Below, in pieces: positions 34,393 to 44,501 of a DNA stretch of 44,501 nt (within the stretch, counting starts at the first letter, position 1; each line of letters begins with the position of its first letter). The DNA lies in NCBI GenBank assembly GCA_009746045.1, contig RPFO01002237.1, positions 1 through 44,501 of the forward strand. Direction: 5' to 3'. The notes under the pieces are model-generated. The model searched no databases and had not been told where the DNA came from. It was given only the letters and a program-made list of their open reading frames with translations. The translations under genes were made by a program, and so were the position numbers. The stretch comes from Mesostigma viride (Eukaryota > Streptophyta > Mesostigmatophyceae > Mesostigmatales > Mesostigmataceae).

Positions 34393-36015
34393 TCAGGGGT
34401 CGCGGTCGCGGCGCTTGCCGGTAGCCGGTGTCGCCGACGCTTCCATGTCGGAGAGGCCCAGATCGGACGGGAGGTTGTGGTGCGGGGTGGTGGCGGTCAG
34501 CGCATCGGGGTTGTCCTGTGTCGGTTCTGCGTCGGCCTCTGCCGGGGAGGCATCGGCGGCCGCTGGAGGAGGGGTGCGCCGGGGGACCTCGATGAATTTG
34601 CCTGGGTGGATGCCTGATACCTCAAAAGCTTGCGCCCTCGCCACCTTATTCCAACGGCAGCCGGTGGTGGGCAGCTGTGTCGGCGGGTCGCCCTGCCCGT
34701 GTGTCGTCGTGCAGGGGATAATGACACTGATGTTGTGCCGTTCCTTGTCTGAGGTGCGTGGTGCCGTGCGCATGAACAGGGCATCCTGGGGGCTGTCAAC
34801 CGTCACGACGCCGTGCATGCCCATTGCTTGCAGTTGGGCGTGGGCTGCCGCGAAAAAGTCCAATGGCTGGGCTGGGCCGTTCCTCGGTCGCGCTCCCATG
34901 GGAACCCACTTGACCATGAAGGGTTCCTGAGCTTGATTGAGCGGGCACAGCATGACCGTGTCGTCCCCAGGGTAGGCGATGAGAAGGATCAGCTCGAGGC
35001 CGATGTTGGCCTTGGCAGGGATCCCCAGTGCCGTACGTGCCGCGTACGGGAGGAGGGCTGCGTCGAGCCACTGGGTGATAAGCTGGGATAGGCCCGTGCC
35101 GTCAGGCGTGCGGTCAGCCCCCGGTGGCTGTCCGCCGTTGTCGTCAGCGGCGAGATGGGCCCACTTGCCCTTGCCCTTGCGGGCGTGGCTAGAGCGCTCC
35201 TTGCTAGCCTTGGCCTTAACAATCTTGGCTGGGCACTCGTACGTGTCATGCTCGCGGGATTCGAGGCAGGTCTGGCAGATGATGTCCTCGTATAGTTGAT
35301 TTGAGTAGTGATGCGGTTGTTGCCAGCAATACCGTGTCTGCCGGGCATGTCCACGGTGAGGATGTCCGGGATGCACCTGGGGTTGTTACCGGAGTAGCCT
35401 CGGGAACTCCCATGATAAGGTCGGTGCCCTTGTTGTTCACCCCTAGCTCCGGGTTGAAGTGCGGGGTGAAGCCCATGGTGGCGGTTTGAACACGGCGGAT
35501 GAGCGTTGTGCTGTCTGTCGTCAATAGAGGTGTGTTACTGTCCTCGACGACGACCATGGGTTGCTGACAGTGCCATACTGTTCGATGAAGTTGCGGAGGA
35601 GAGGGCCGTCCCGGAAGCCAGCTGCGACATTGTAGAGTGTCAATGTGTAGGCTGCTGGCAGGTCCGAAGGCTGAAAGCGTCGAACCACCAGAGCTTTCTC
35701 CCCCACGCTGATATGAGGAGATGCGTCGTTTACCCCTGAGGGCGTCAGGTCGTCTAGCATTTTCTTTACCATTTCGGCTGTGCGAAATTTGACGTGAATA
35801 TTCGGCTGGTTTTTCACTCCCCCACAGATGGTGCCACCGAATCCGCACACCTTTTCTTCCACATTTTTCTTCTCGTCGATGGACAGGGCTTCGCCGTGTA
35901 TTTCAACAACGGCAATCCGTTCTTGGAGTTGATTAGCCCGCGCTGTCATGGCTGGGCTCCATATGATTTTTCCGCTGACCTTGTCTGCTGTGGTAGCGGG
36001 TGTGTATGTAGCCAT
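34393..36015 (-). pseudogene. LINE ORF1 (gag-like, RNA-binding), frameshifted
   Basis: Starts at ATG 36015 (MATYTPATTADKVSGKIIW). The first part has an RRM-like or small alpha/beta region (NIHVKFRTAEMVKKMLDDL, AAYTLTLYNVAAGFRDGPLL). At a CCC run near 35,565 the frame changes, and again between about 35,390 and 35,340, to reach a Cys/His cluster CQTCLESREHDTYEC (C-x2-C-x5-H-x4-C, a zinc-knuckle variant) at about 35,280 and a Pro/Ala-rich C-terminus ending 34,393. ORF1 proteins coat the LINE RNA. Placement directly upstream of ORF2 supports the assignment. Confidence 0.7.
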
Positions 36016-36850
36016 GGAGTTGTAGCACCGGCCCTGCGTTGGTGGTGAGGAGGAGACGGAAACAAGGAGAGAAAACGTGTTAGTAAGTCATCGCGGCTGG
36101 CTACCTTTGCATCTAGGGGGAGCTGAGATGTTAAAGCCACATTACATCCTTGTCCATGTAATGTCGGCTGGTGTTGTAAAAGGTGTCTGGGCGATTTCCA
36201 ATCACCATGTGTGGCACGGACTATTCCATAGTCCCAGCGCCTGTTAAAGGGTTTTCCTTGTTGTAGGAGACTAGGCCCCGGGGTAACTACTGGCCCATCC
36301 AAAGGGGCTGGCCCGTGCCAGCGCCACATTGCCAATGGGTGTTCGTATCCTGGCCTTGCCTCGCTATAAAACAGCCATGGGAGGGAGGCCGTCACTGAAA
36401 ACAGTGTGGCTACAGGGCCGGGTTTGCACCTTGCAAGCCGGGCGCCTGTTGGCCGCACCGTTTCAGTGACGGCTTTGTTCCAGGCAAAAAAGAGTTCGTT
36501 AGACGCACCTTTTTGCGACGAATCTGCTGGTATCCTTCCGGTCGCCAATGGTCAACTCTGGCTCCTGCTAGCCCTCACGCCGCCATAGCTGCATTCGCCA
36601 GTTTTACCGGCGTCCCCTGTATTTGACCCTGAATTGAGTAGACCCTGAATTTGACCTCTAAGTACTAGTAATTTAAATGTAGTAGAAATTAGTATAATCG
36701 AATCAAAGTATCAAGATTCTTTAAGATCGTGAGCCCTGGATTGGTCGGACCCCTTTCTTAAACACCAAGGGGGGGATGTACAGTATGTACTGTAACCTGA
36801 CAGCGTGACGTGCTGCCGCAGAAAAAGGTACAATTATGTACAATATGTAC
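36016..36850. other. LINE leader and flanking non-coding DNA
   Basis: No gene recognised. The GC-rich leader runs to about 36,590, after which the DNA is AT-rich. A 16-bp dyad TACAGTA-TG-TACTGTA lies at 36,779-36,794, next to a G7 run. Confidence 0.4.
36388..36473. repeat. 13-bp inverted repeat in the LINE leader
   Basis: GCCGTCACTGAAA (36,388-36,400) and TTTCAGTGACGGC (36,461-36,473) are perfect inverses with a 60-nt loop that contains further GC-rich pairing. Could form a stem in the LINE 5' UTR RNA. Confidence 0.7.
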
Positions 36851-36920
36851 ACAGGTCGGACAAATATAAATGATATTTGGCCGTATTTGCGCATTTGATT
36901 TATAAATGTTGCATATTTAG
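36851..36920. repeat. 70-bp direct repeat, copy 1 (copy 2 at 37,284-37,353)
   Basis: ACAGGTCGGACAAATATAAA ... GCATATTTAG occurs identically at both places, 433 bp apart, flanking the 40-bp tandem array. The intervening DNA could be a tandemly duplicated or LTR-like unit, but no coding sequence is seen. Confidence 0.85.
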
Positions 36921-36928
36921 TCCACTAA

Positions 36929-37112
36929 ATGTATCCAACGGCGAAAAAGTTTTCACCAAAATATTTAGATGTATCCAACGGCGAAAAAGTTTTCACCAAA
37001 ATATTTAGATGTATCCGTCCAACGACGAAAAAGTTTTCACCAAAATATTTAGATGTATCCAACGGCGAAAAAGTTTTCACCAAAAAATTTAGATGTATCC
37101 AACGGCGAAACC
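36929..37112. repeat. 40-bp tandem repeat (four copies plus a partial)
   Basis: Unit ATGTATCCAACGGCGAAAAA GTTTTCACCAAAATATTTAG. The third copy has a 4-bp insertion. The array is open in one frame, but 40-bp periodicity breaks any repeated peptide, so it is not coding. Confidence 0.9.
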
Positions 37113-37283
37113 GGCTTTGAATATTTAAATGAATCTAAATGAATATTTAAATACTCGTGCCGCCAGGGCCTTTAACTTTAACATCTGAAGTTTCAGTTTC
37201 AGTCTGAACTGGCCGCGTCTGCGTCCTGCCTCGCGCGCCATTAGGACTGAGCGGGAAATGCATGTGCCTTAAACTTAAACTTC

Positions 37284-37353
37284 ACAGGTCGGACAAATAT
37301 AAATGATATTTGGCCGTATTTGCGCATTTGATTTATAAATGTTGCATATTTAG
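37284..37353. repeat. 70-bp direct repeat, copy 2
   Basis: Identical to 36,851-36,920. Confidence 0.85.
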
Positions 37354-37381
37354 GCCGGGCCCACTTCGAATGTTCCGAAAA

Positions 37382-37503
37382 GTGTGACACTTTTCGTCGT
37401 TTTTTTAACTTCGTAACAAACTACTCTTTCCCGCCGGGCCGCGTGTGACACTTTTTGTCGTTTTTTTAATTTCGTGACTAACTACTCTTTCCCGTCGGTC
37501 CGC
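37382..37503. repeat. 61-bp tandem duplication
   Basis: Two copies (37,382-37,442 and 37,443-37,503) of a unit starting GTGTGACACTTTT and containing a T7 run and CTACTCTTTCCCG, with about eight differences. Confidence 0.8.
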
Positions 37504-37790
37504 GTGCGCTTTTTGATTGCCTGCAGGTGGCACGAAATTTTCGACCGGAGTGTTTCGGCATAACAAGTTTCTCGATACCCTGATGGATTGGTACATTCCT
37601 AGTCGACTAGAGGACCATGTTGAGAAGAGTTAATCGACGAAGCTAGTAGTACTTTCAACCATCAAATGGTGGGTATACCCACCCCCATAATTTTATTGAA
37701 TCGATGAATAATGCAAATTTACACATTTGACCAACGCAAAATGTTGCATGGAATTAATCATCGATTATATTTGCCAAATGGGACCGGCAT

Positions 37791-38263
37791 TCACTTTTCC
37801 TGGAGAAATGACCCCCATCCATCGATCTCAATGTCACGAAACTTGTACGCTCCCTTGTACAAGTCCCCCACGAAATTTGGAGGCTCGTTGGAAAATTGTT
37901 TGGGGGCCCATACGGCCCCACCTATTTCCGCCGCATTCAAGAACTCATGCTGGGCCTCAGCCCGGAGGCGCACAGCCGAGACATTGGGCGAAATTTCCGT
38001 GCCCTCATTCTGGAGGCATTGCACCACCCTGGCCTTACCCGGAACACGGGGGGCAGGCGCCAAATCTGAATCTGGGGGCATCAGGTCGATCATCCCGTTT
38101 CCGAACGCAATGACACCTGAACCCCAACCTCCAAACGGTCCCCGCAGGGAGCGTGGGAAGTCGTGGGGGGGGAGTCGATTTCAACATACATGTTGGCCGC
38201 ATGCTCCTTTTTATCGACATGCACATATGTATGCTGCGAACCAAAAACATCGGCGCGCTCCAT
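37791..38263 (-). pseudogene. Unknown gene or remnant with one homopolymer frameshift
   Basis: From ATG 38263 a plausible frame (ERADVFGSQHTYVHVDKKEH) runs to a C8 run on the coding strand (G8 at 38,165-38,172). A second frame then continues without a stop as GPFGGWGSGVIAFGNGM to AEIGGAVWAPKQFS and a stop at 37,791. With one added base the product would be about 157 residues. The composition is protein-like in both parts (Gly/Trp/Phe in conserved-looking motifs), while the opposite-strand ORF (37,711-38,268) is Pro/His-rich and implausible. No family recognised. May be a capsid-like or transposon protein. Confidence 0.45.
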
Positions 38264-38855
38264 CGTAAAAGTGAGTTTGATGGCTAAGTTGCGAGTGAGA
38301 AAATTATTTCAGCAAAGCCCGGTCCGGACTGTCGTATGGGTGGCGCTGCGGAGCGTCCCCTCTATTCCTTGTGGTTGTAGGGGACAACCTTCCAATCACA
38401 ATTCGTAACTAGTCCGGTTACAAGCAAGGTACTTTGGCACTTCCGGAGCGAATTTGTGTTTTAAGACATCTACCAAAGAGGCCTTAGTACAGTAACATTG
38501 TTGTGACATTCGAAATTAGTACGAACCAATTTGCAGACGGAAAGTCCTACACAGCAACTACATATTTGAGTGACGACATGATTTTTAGGTCAAACCAAAT
38601 TATAAATTTGTAATTCGAAAAATTATTGTACAAGTTAAATAAAATACTCGCCATTTCGACACGGAAATATACTAAAATTTGTCACTACCGAGGCTAACAA
38701 TGTTCCCAGCCACTTGTCATCTAATGTAACATATGAAAAAACAAAAAAGTTCTCCAAAAATATATAAACACGAATAAACACTGTCCCAACCGTAGGCGAA
38801 TAAAGCCCAGGCTTAAAGATCCGTAGGGGTGGCGCTGCGGAGCGTCCCCGAAAGT
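38264..38855. other. Non-coding AT-rich DNA with a short hairpin repeat
   Basis: No gene seen. A 20-bp hairpin word GGTGGCGCTGCGGAGCGTCC occurs at about 38,338 and again at about 38,826, just after the transposase stop. A shorter relative is at about 27,171 (GGGGTGGCGCTGCG). Confidence 0.5.
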
Positions 38856-41800
38856 TTAAGCCGGTGGCAGCCCCTCCGGGGCTTGCTGGTTGCGTACAAG
38901 AGCGGTTAGCCACGCGTCAAGCTCCTTGCTCATATCAACGTAGGCTTGCCTTTGGTTGCCAAGGACCATGCACTGGAGCGGAAGAGCAGCGGAGATGCAC
39001 AGATAGCAATCGACCAGGTCGGCTGGGCGGGACTCCGGCCAATCAGCCAAATCCAGAGTAAAATGCAGGGGGTCATGCATATCTCGCTTCCACAGCCGAA
39101 CCGCCAGAACGGCGTGGCCGGGCAAGAAAATCTCCTTCTGCCGTCCGTTTTGTCCCTCAACCCACCTAACCTCCTCCTTCTCCAGCACTGAGGCCTCCCT
39201 CACCACCTGCATCACCCAAAAAGGGTGGGCGGAATTGTGGTTCACGTCCTCTCTGTCTGACGGAACTGCGATGTAATCATACATGCGCATCTGCCTGCCA
39301 ATGGCATCCCTTTGATCCTTCAGCAGTTCCGCCCGCGTCAGCTGGCGAACCGGAGGTATGGGCTGCGTTGGCGGCATCAGGCGGAAAGTTTTCATCGTTT
39401 GGCCCTCATCGTTAAATTCCTCGATATGTGTCCACTCGGTCCGGCACTCCTCCCACCTGTTAGCTAGGCAGGCTGGGCAGTAGCACGAAAAACGCCTCAT
39501 CATCAGGAGCCCCGGGTCAGACTTGTCCAGGCGCCACCAGTGCGCTTGCTTGATGGCCTCGACACGCGTCGGTATCATACGGGCGCCGGAGTCGAGGTCC
39601 TGCAATGAGGGAGAATGTCAGAAACGGAAAGTTGGTATGTGTCAATAGATCAAGTACACATGAAGGGTCACTCTGCAGAGATACCCCTTTGAAAGTGCTT
39701 TGCATGCATTTTTCACTATATAAGACGCTAATTCATACCAGTTCTTTTAGCATTATCAAATAATAAAATGCAAATGGGCAAAAGGTCACTCTGCAGAGAT
39801 ACCTCAATCAAGTTCAAGAAAAATTGAGTTTCGCACCTCAGGAAAATGAAAGAAATGACGGTGGACGCCCTCTGCCCGAGCGCGGGCCGACTCCCTGCTC
39901 GTGGTTTTGCCTCCTTCCCAGCTGTCCCGCATGTACTTGACGATCTGGCGCCCTGTAACGATGCCCTGGTTCTCAGGAATGCATTGCATGTTCCTCACAA
40001 TGCACTTGAACTTCGCTCCCTGACCATCCACCTCCCCCTTCCCGTGCTGCTCACCCAAGTAGTGGTACTCGAAGGATTCCAAGTCGGGATCCTGCATGAG
40101 GAGGCGGAAGACGGCGTTAACCACGTACTTGGACTTGAACTGGGATGAGCAGTTGTCAGAGCACATGAACATCCTCTTCACCCCCACACCAAGTCCGCGC
40201 AGGGTTTCCATGATTGTCCTCAGCGCGTAGACGAGCGCCCGCTCTCCCCGCTTCATCTTGGCTTCCCCGAGAAAAAAGAACGTTCGCTTTGCCATCGCAC
40301 CATTGTGCAAATATCGCACGATCATGGGCATGAGGACAAAGCTCGTCTTGTGAAAGTACTGCGACTGCAGTTGGACGTAGTTGTTGTTCTCGTAATTCTC
40401 GGCCCAATCTCCATGCACGAGCACATCCCCCTCAGTCATGTTCCTCTCCCGGTCCTTGATCGTTGCCGACTGCCACCATGACGTAAAGCAGTGGTTGGTA
40501 AAGTCCTCCCAACTCTCGATAATCGCCAGCCTCAGCTGCGCGGGCGTTGACCTCATCGTTTCCTGTACGGGCCGCTTGACCTTCTCCGGGACCCGCCGAT
40601 CGGTCGCGTCCTGTTTTAACCAAGGGATGAAGTAAATTTGCAAGTAACATATTCATAAAGTATCAGAAAAGCCTTTAAATTAACATCGCGCTGCAGAATG
40701 ACGCTGCGAAATAATTGCGTCACAAAATCCAAACACGCTTACCTCCCCTGCCGGTCGGGAAACCACTACCTCCTTCTTCACGTATCTGAACCAATTTAGT
40801 AGTTCTGTTGAATTCTTGTCCCGGTCACACAACACCCAGTCTTTGATGCCACACCGGGACTCGGGACACGAGTTCTCCATACATGCCCTCTTCAGAATGC
40901 GAAAGACAGACCCCTCCTCCATGGATGGGTCCCCTACCCTTGGCACCCCTTCCTCATCCTCCACGATCCTCTCATTTATTTCAAGATCGTCAAGGTCTTG
41001 CCCCTGCCATTCATCTTCCGTCACATTATTGTCCCCTTCCTCCTCTTCGTTTCTCGCCGAGTTTGCCCCACCCCCCAGCTCACTACCCCCATCCGCCTCC
41101 GCCACACGGCAATGGAAGTGCTTCACCCATTCGGTCGTGTGCAGGCTTTCGAACATCCCGCACGTGCCGTCAGGCAATCTCGCCCTTAAACATCCCTCAC
41201 ACTCGTCGCCGCACTTGCAGTTCTTGCCGTGCTTCGCCTTGCAGTACCTAGTCCATGCCGCTACCTTCGACTGCATGACCGTATGCGTCTCACAGGCGCA
41301 CACGTTTCTCTCCTTCCACTTCCCCTTGACGGTTTTGGGGGCGTACTTGCAGAAAGTCGTATATCCGACATGGATGCCGACATCCTTCTCATACTGCGGA
41401 CTTTTCTTGTCCCAGTACGTGTGCTCCGCTAAAAACTTGAGATATATGTCCTCCTTCGAGGTGAGGTAGAAGTAGGCCCCTTGGACACCAACCAAAATCG
41501 CACGATTGCCAACTCGTTCGTGCGTCTTTATGGTATCCCTCTCTTGGGGCGAAGCGCGCGAGTTCTCCTCATCAGTCCAAGCCTGCGCGATCGACTCGAT
41601 TACAAATTGGGGCAACTTCCTCTTCTTTCGCGCCAGCGCACGCGTCAGGAACTCCATCTTCTGTTGCTTTCTGATCGCCCGAACTTTGAGAATGGTCTTC
41701 GCGGGGACACCCGTCATTCTCTCCAACTCTGCCGCCGAAAACTCCTTCTCGATGTCGTCCCCACAAAAAAGAGTTGACACCAAAATGATCTTGACGTCTC

Positions 41801-42257
41801 TGTCATGGTCGGATTTCGACAGGTCGTCAAAAAGGGCGATCAGCCGAGCCACCCAAGACCTCGACAGTTGTGCAAGCCGCTGCTCATCAAAAAGCTTGGC
41901 CACCGGAATGTCAAAATGCTCCGCCTTGAGCTCGTCAGCCCTCTTATTGAAGCCATCAACAATCTCCTCAAAAGAGGCCCGCTTGGTAGATTCATTCCTC
42001 ATGTGATGAACTACGTTGTACGCCTCATCAGCAAGATGAGTCCCCACAACAGACTTCTTCTCGGCGTACTGGCCAGGCCTTTTCGCTGGCTTCCTGACGG
42101 CGGGCGAGGTGCTGCGGTTCTCATTCCCGAAATTTCGTTTCGAGCTGTTTTTCAGATCCGCTGCAAGGGGCGTCGGTGTCCCGATGCTCAAGTTGTGGGC
42201 ATTGAGTCGATTAGCAAAGCCGCCACGCAAGGAGGAGGAGGTTGGCGAAAGAAACAC
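38856..42257 (-). CDS. DDE-type transposase-like protein, three exons
   Basis: Exons on the minus strand: 42,257-40,743, 40,610-39,837 and 39,599-38,856. Introns have good borders (GAG|GTAAGC ... AACAG|GAC and GAG|GTGCG ... TGCAG|GAC), all in phase 0, and the joined product is about 1,010 residues. Exon 1 holds a Cys-rich cluster (CKCGDECEGCL) after a helical DNA-binding-type region (FSAAELERMTGVPAKTILKV). Exon 2 carries an acidic triad candidate: HGDWAENY, CSDNCSSQFKSK and EQHGKGEVDGQGAK. Exon 3 has a CYCPACLANRWEEC cluster. HGKG.VDG with an upstream SD..SSQFK is a pattern I know from a widespread but poorly named transposase-like family in animals and algae. Exon 1 could be preceded by another exon (an acceptor TTTCTGCAG is at about 42,268). 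Confidence 0.7.
39664..39803. repeat. Pair of GGTCACTCTGCAGAGATACC words in the second intron
   Basis: The same 20-bp quasi-palindrome occurs at about 39,666 and 39,784, inside the intron at 39,600-39,836. Related dyads lie upstream of the gene at 42,313 (GGTCACTCCGCGAAATGACC) and 42,480 (a perfect palindrome GGTCGCGCTGCAGCGCGACC). Confidence 0.75.
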
Positions 42258-43911
42258 CCGTTCCCGTGCTGCAGAAACAAAAAGAAATTCACGGAAATTA
42301 ACATATTAGCAGGGTCACTCCGCGAAATGACCCCACCTTCTTCGCAGATACAAAAGAATCTCAATTGCGAAGCAAATATAGAGAAAGTCAAACTTCATGA
42401 AATTTTTGGTAGCTCTGCAGCGCGACCCTTGCGAAGTTACACACAAGTTTTAAGGCCTTTTCGTATGGAACTGAGAAGAGGTCGCGCTGCAGCGCGACCA
42501 AGATTTGCATCATTGGAAACACACCTTCCCGGCTCATTTTTCAGGCGTGTCGTGTCGTTGCCGAGGTACCTGGATGATCACACCAAGACAGGAAAATACG
42601 TGAATTAATTCATGGAATTATTTAAGATTCTACTAAATGAAATTGAATATTGAACATAATTGTTTTAATCATTATTGTTTAATTATGTAGCAGAAATATG
42701 GAAAGTATTTATTGGTATTTATATAGTTTTAATTAGTATTTAGTACTATTTCTATTACAATCATTATTGTTTAGATAGAAGAAATATGAACTGGACAGAC
42801 TAGCTATCTCTAATACTAAATATTTTCTACTTATTGTATGAAAAAAAGAGTGATGTCCATAAATATATGTAATATTGTCATAAAATTTAATCTATATTTT
42901 AAATTTGTATTCATGGCATTAATCTATCTAGTACTAGTCATTTATATAAAAAACTAGTACAGTAAGTTAGCAGTAAATAGGAAAATATATTTAACAAATA
43001 TTAGAAAGAACATATATCATATTCATAACAATAATCATAATAATAAGCATATGGACAGCAGAAAGTATAAATATATTGGCTAGCATGTTAGTATATATCC
43101 CATACATTTACTATACCCGATTCATGAATATATTTATTTGTATACCCCAAAAGTTCTGCATTCGAAATTTTTGCCATACCACGTGGCAGTAGGCACGTCG
43201 CTTTGCAGAGTGACGACTGGTGGTAATATGACAGATGATCTCTCAGACGACGTGCAAAAAAGCACCGGGCTCACGCTAGAATCGAACCGCGGACGTCGTT
43301 ATCCACGGCAGCATGGTGACGCCCGAATCCAAACATCCCGATTGTAGCGTCAAATTGGCTGCGTGTTGTTCCTTTTTATACCTGCGGGACCGTGAAGACC
43401 GACGCTTGGATTACGTCACATTGTGAGTCGTCCAATCCGCATGCGCGGTTTGTCAATAAGAATAATCTAGCGCCGCGTTTCGCCTCGTTGGCCGAATGGC
43501 GAGCATGCCACGTTTTCCGTCCTGAACGCCGGTTACGCTGGGCCGTTGACAGGGGTCGCTCCACGGACGATCGGTCACAACAGCTGTTGGGTTTCGAAAA
43601 CCGCACCACCACTGCTGCCGCCATAGCTGTTTTCTGTAATAATCATCGCTGCCTGAAGATGGTGAGACTGCCGCCTCAACTCGCCGCCATAATGAAAAAG
43701 GTGCATCAACAGCGCAGTCTTTTTTGATGTCGAGCGTGATGTTTGTTGCTATGCCTTCAAATGGTCCGGTTAGTTTATAGCTAGCCCAATTCTAATCGTG
43801 GTCCTGTTCAATGCCGTTTTTCCCCCTTCCTGATTTATGCGTGCAGGTAAATGTGCAACGAACCCCTACTTACTCGCGCGAGCAGGGTGGCGTCTATGAT
43901 GCCCTTTTGTA
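42258..43911. other. AT-rich non-coding region
   Basis: 42,600-43,140 is very AT-rich (short A/T tracts, no ORF). 43,250-43,340 has a tRNA-like but non-folding stretch on the minus strand. 43,392-43,727 holds a 111-aa ORF with no recognisable feature. Nothing else supported. Confidence 0.5.
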
Positions 43912-44411
43912 GTCCTCAGCCAGCGATATGGCTTGTTTTTTCGTGTTGGTCCTCAGCCAGCGACATGACTTCTTTTTTCTGGTTGGTTCTCGGCCAGCGA
44001 TATGCCTTCTTTTTAAGGGTTGGTCCTCAGCCAGCGACATGGCTTCTTTTTTCGTGTTGGTCCTCAGCCAGCGATATGCCTTCTTTTTTAGGGTTGGTCC
44101 TCAGCCAGCAATATGTTTTCTTTTTTCGTGTTGGTCCTCAGCCAGCGACACGGCTTCTTTTTAAGGGTTGGTCCTCAGCGAGCGACCAGAGTATTTTTTC
44201 GTATTGGTCCTCTGCCAGCTAAATGTTTTCTTTTTTCGTGTTGGTCCTAAGCCAGCTAAATGTTTTCTTTTTTCGTGTTGGTCGTCAGCCAGCGATATGT
44301 TTTCTTTTTTCGTGTTGGTCGTCAGCCAGCGATATGTTTTCTTTTTTCGTGTTGGTCCTCAGCCAGCGATATGGCTTCTTTTTTCGTGTTGGTCCTCAGC
44401 CAGCGATATGT
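43912..44411. repeat. 37-bp minisatellite, about 13 copies
   Basis: Unit GTCCTCAGCCAGCGATATGG CTTCTTTTTTCGTGTTG with variants in the middle (ATATG/ACATG/AAATG) and in the T run. It ends in a partial unit. No spacers, so not CRISPR. Because 37 is not a multiple of 3 the open frame across it is accidental. Confidence 0.9.
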
Positions 44412-44501
44412 CCACCACCACCATCCATGCATGCCAGCACCCCACCACCATCATCCATGCGTGCCAGCCACCCACCACCACCATCCATGCGTGCCACCCC
44501 A
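44412..44501. repeat. 30-bp minisatellite, three copies to the window end
   Basis: Unit CCACCACCACCATCCATGCR TGCCAGCACC, directly adjoining the 37-bp array and continuing to the last base. Confidence 0.85.

Larger units (their letters stand above)
27989..36015 (-). mobile_element. Non-LTR retrotransposon (L1-like LINE), interrupted
   Basis: Minus-strand order: ORF1 (36,015-34,393), 38-bp gap, ORF2 with APE endonuclease and RT (34,354-31,844), nested insertion, ORF2 C-terminus (29,404-27,989). Several frames are interrupted, so it is probably inactive or poorly sequenced. There is no poly(A) or target-site duplication that I could define; the true 5' end lies upstream of 36,015 (at least to about 36,590, where the sequence character changes). 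Confidence 0.8.

Noticed and set aside
37711-38268. 185-aa plus-strand ORF
   Set aside because: Overlaps the more plausible minus-strand gene and is Pro/His/Arg-rich without conserved pattern.
43262-43326. Minus-strand tRNA-like sequence (GCGGTTCGATTC with partly complementary ends)
   Set aside because: The T stem does not pair beyond two bases and no anticodon arm or 7-bp acceptor stem can be drawn. At best a decayed tRNA or SINE piece.
43392-43727. 111-aa plus-strand ORF
   Set aside because: No motif, no promoter or splice support, and composition like random translation.
43912-44411. CRISPR-like array
   Set aside because: Units follow one another directly with no unique spacers, and the setting is eukaryotic. 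It is a minisatellite.

Overview
The window looks like a stretch of eukaryotic nuclear DNA carrying a large block of giant-virus-like (nucleocytoplasmic large DNA virus type) sequence. Bases 1 to about 27,100 are GC-rich and gene-dense. The genes there are intronless, tightly packed on both strands, with convergent stops that overlap or nearly touch, and they include a tRNA-Ile(UAU) gene. Recognisable content: fibre-like repetitive surface proteins, an OTU-type cysteine protease, a PD-(D/E)XK nuclease-like protein, small membrane proteins, seven genes sharing a Cys/His box, and a three-copy tandem family with a Cys/His-rich C-terminus. No capsid, polymerase or packaging gene is present, so the viral lineage cannot be assigned and 'giant virus' is an inference. 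From about 27,100 to the end the DNA is less dense, richer in AT and built of transposons and satellites, as in a plant or algal nucleus. The host is not identified.

Layout: 1-10,829, fibre C-terminus, tRNA, Cys-box proteins, a 407-aa unknown, and a family with a C..L..RW..C repeat that includes the OTU gene. 10,826-19,073, one fibre gene on the minus strand, cut in two by a Copia-like retrotransposon (11,555-17,092) with a duplicated target site. 19,132-22,067, three tandem paralogues, the middle one broken. 22,064-23,691, two minus-strand genes. 23,759-26,935, a 3.2-kb unit bounded by 564-bp inverted repeats around three genes, two of them membrane proteins. 27,103-27,985, non-coding with strong palindromes. 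27,989-36,015, a minus-strand LINE (ORF1 plus endonuclease/RT ORF2), itself split by a nested element at 29,405-31,843 containing a duplicated block. 36,851-37,503, tandem and direct repeats. 37,791-38,263, an unknown gene remnant. 38,856-42,257, a three-exon DDE-type transposase gene. 42,270-43,850, AT-rich DNA with nothing recognised. 43,912-44,501, two minisatellites.

Two features stand out. First, a retrotransposon sits inside a viral gene, which indicates the viral DNA is (or was) resident in a cellular genome. Second, at least nine places in the viral block have a coding frame that breaks at a homopolymer run, always in the direction of one missing base, and similar breaks occur in the host-type part. 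This is either assembly undercalling of homopolymers or decay, and it decides how many of the genes are really broken. The Copia-like element is itself unusual: gag and pol are in one frame separated by a single UGA, the protease-like motif lies between integrase and reverse transcriptase, the RT box reads HGDD, and no full-length LTRs are visible.
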